A stretch of DNA of 64,000 bases from M3007 sp964484205. Lineage in GTDB: Bacteria; Bacteroidota; Bacteroidia; Chitinophagales; Saprospiraceae. The notes beneath the pieces are model-generated. The model did not search any database. It was given only the letters and a program-made list of their open reading frames with translations, and was not told the DNA's origin. Made by a program: the position numbers and the translations under genes. Positions 62,100 to 64,000 of this stretch are shown here, in pieces. The stretch is taken from NCBI GenBank assembly GCA_964484205.1, contig CAZAEZ010000015.1:1-64000 (forward strand), read 5' to 3'. Every line of letters begins with the position of its first letter. The stretch's first letter is position 1.

Positions 62100-63891
62100 T
62101 TACCACTCCAGCACCGTCACATCGCCCTTCACCACTTCCTCCGAACCGTCGGCTAATTTTACTTTCAGGTAGTACACGTACACCCCCAATTGTACTTTTT
62201 TGCCGCGGGTAGTGCCGTCCCAACCGGGCCAGGCGTTCGGGTCGATGGCGTTGTTCCACTGGTATTGCAAATTGCCCCAGCGGTCGAACACCTGCACGTC
62301 GGTGATCTCCAGCACGGAAGCACCGGCATTCACCACCCAGAAGTCGTTCACCCCGTCGTTGTTCGGACTGAATACGTTCGGCACGTACAGGGCCAGCGAT
62401 TTATCCACCGACACCCGGATCGTGGCCTGTGCCGTACAGCCGAAAGTATCCACGATGGTTACAGTGATCTGCTGAAAATCTTTTGGCGCCCAGGTCTGCA
62501 CCAGGCAATTGGCGCAGCTGGTGTCGGGCAACGGCTGCCAGCTCAGGCTGGCCCAGTTGTTCAAATTAGTGGTTGCTTCGATTTGCAGGGTACTTCCCAG
62601 CAAAACCGTCGTATCGGAAGGCAGCGCAATGGTCGGCGCCGGCGGCAACGTCACCAGGATCGTGGAGTCGACCGTGCAGCCGTTGGCATCGGTCAGGCTG
62701 ATCGTGTGGGCGCCCGAACTGATGGATGGCATCGAGCCGGTCAGCACGTTCCCATCGAGCAACAGGGTGTACGGCGATACGCCACCGGCCGCGCTGATGG
62801 TTGCATCGGCGAGCGTATCCCCGCAGTCCACCAGGTCGAGCGCGAGCACAAAGTCCAGCGGGGGCGGGGCAATCGCCTGGGCCGAGGTAGTGCCGGTACA
62901 GCCGTTGGCGTCGGTGAGGGTTAGCGTGTAGGTTCCGGCGCTGAGGTTGTTCAAATCCGGGGTAGTTGCGCTGTTGCTCCAGTTAAACTGGTAAGGCGGT
63001 GTGCCGCCGGAGCTTGTACTGGTGATGGCGCCGTCGGCCGAACCGTTGCAGCTCAGGGCAAAACCGTTGAAGGCCGGCACCGGGTTGGCGGCCAGGCTGA
63101 TGCCCGGAGGGGCTGTCAGGGTGACGGTCGCTGTAGACGTGGCCTGGTTGTTCAGGTCGGTGACCGTGACGGTGTAATTGCCTGCCGGCAAATTTTGTAT
63201 GAGCGCAGGGTTGTTCGGGTCGGTGATTTGCCCCGTGCCCGAGTTGCCCAGGTTGTTTTCCCAGTCGTATTGCAAGGGTGGCTGGCCGTTCAGAATTTGA
63301 ATGCTGAAGGCTCCGTCCGATCCGTCGGCGCAATTCAGGTTTGTCCCAAGCACCGACAGCACCGGGCCGCAGGCCGCCGCGTCGTACAGTACTTCGGAGA
63401 TCAGCACCGAGTCGCAGCCAAACTGGTTGGGCAATACCGTCACAAAAGTGCCCGCCTGGCTGGGGTCGCAGGTAAACGAGCTGACCGTCAGCGTATCGCT
63501 GGCGCTAAGCGTCAGGGTGGTCACCACGATGGAATCGCAGCCGTCGGAGCCGGTGTAGGTGATCTGCGTGGTGCCTGCCGAGTCGGGGTCGCAGGTGGAA
63601 CCGCTGAGGAAGGTAATGTTGATCAGGCTGGGATCGAAGTTGACGGTGGTCACGATTGTCGAGTCGCAGCCGAACTGGTTGGTCCAGCTTTGGGTAAACA
63701 CCCCGGCGCTCATGGAATCGCAGGTAAACACCGTCTGGTAGACGGTGTCGGCGGGCAGCAGCGAGGTGGTGGTAATAATGAGCGAATCACAACCCGCCTG
63801 ATTGGTGAGCAGCAATTCAGAAATGCCCGCCTGATTCGGATCGCAAGTAGACGCCGTCTGGTAGACGGTGTCGGCAAGAATCAACGAAGTT
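62100..63891 (-). CDS. Partial surface protein with SprB repeats and T9SS type B (gliding-motility) C-terminus
   Basis: The gene is open to the scaffold gap, so the N-terminus is missing. The visible part (597 codons) has Cys-rich repeats of about 41 residues (ADTVYQTASTCDPNQAG, ADTVYQTVFTCDSMSAG, then more diverged units), SprB-type repeats (CNGSADGAITSTSSGGTPP, FNWSNSATTPDLNNLSAGTY) and a type B sorting domain (LYVPNVFSPNNDGVNDFWV ... VYVYYLKVKLADGSEEVVKGDVTVLEW). Such proteins are very large adhesins moved on the cell surface or shed by T9SS. The similar repeats probably caused the gap. Confidence 0.85.
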
Positions 63892-63991
63892 NNNNNNNNN
63901 NNNNNNNNNNNNNNNNNNNNNNNNNNNNNNNNNNNNNNNNNNNNNNNNNNNNNNNNNNNNNNNNNNNNNNNNNNNNNNNNNNNNNNNNNNN
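63892..63991. other. Scaffold gap of 100 N
   Basis: Exactly 100 N, the customary size for a gap of unknown length. It interrupts the repeat region of the adhesin gene. Only nine bases follow it. Confidence 0.95.
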
Positions 63992-64000
63992 TAGTTCCCA

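Noticed and set aside
1..64000. tRNA, rRNA or tmRNA genes
   Set aside because: I looked through the gaps for cloverleaf arms and conserved loop sequences and found none; a covariance search would be needed to exclude small RNAs.

Overview
The window looks like a chromosomal segment of a Bacteroidota bacterium, most likely of the Saprospiraceae (Haliscomenobacter/Lewinella-like) type. The reasons are three proteins with a type A and one with a type B C-terminal sorting domain of the type IX secretion system (T9SS), a PorW/SprE-like T9SS lipoprotein, a SusC-type TonB-dependent receptor with a carboxypeptidase-like N-terminal domain, a DUF6089-like outer-membrane protein, TAnnTTTG promoter-like boxes, and the near absence of Shine-Dalgarno sequences. 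There is no rRNA, tRNA, CRISPR array, prophage or intact transposase. The 3' end runs into a 100-N scaffold gap inside a repetitive adhesin gene.

Layout. 0.4-5.1 kb: on the minus strand, two Gfo/Idh/MocA oxidoreductases and a double-DUF1080 protein, which fit an oxidative (3-keto) glycoside breakdown pathway. 5.2-7.0 kb: a small membrane protein and a patatin phospholipase. 7.3-7.75 kb: a decayed Fic gene. 7.85-10.3 kb: a Ktr-type potassium uptake pair. 10.4-19 kb: sensor-like, hydrolase, sortilin-like T9SS cargo, XdhC, a metalloprotease/FGE-like fusion and DUF2306 genes. 19-27.3 kb: PorW/SprE, M23 peptidase, GcvT, a C1 peptidase and a FadL-type porin with a structured leader. 27.6-37.5 kb: MarC, a GH9-deacetylase fusion, M29 aminopeptidase, a secreted PGRP amidase, an SSS symporter and a DUF6089-like protein. 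37.5-41 kb: a hybrid histidine kinase overlapping a receiver-cyclase gene. 41-48.6 kb: TrhO, a TMTC-like protein, and a sucrose-type locus (phosphatase-invertase-like fusion plus sucrose-phosphate-synthase-like glycosyltransferase). 48.6-62 kb: small proteins, a TonB receptor, an FAD dehydrogenase, an unrecognised 870-residue helical protein and an M4 protease. 62.1 kb to the end: a SprB-repeat surface protein.

The most distinctive feature outside the genes is the number of palindromic repeats. At least five unrelated-looking families fill the intergenic gaps. Two families occur as pairs that bracket one or two genes. All three convergent gaps longer than 100 bp hold a long palindrome. One 90-bp element has perfect 17-bp terminal inverted repeats and a 9-bp target duplication, so it is a convincing miniature transposable element. 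The strongest biological candidates are the sucrose-type locus, the 3-keto-glycoside cluster, the paired palindromes, and the pseudoknot-capable leader of the FadL-type gene.
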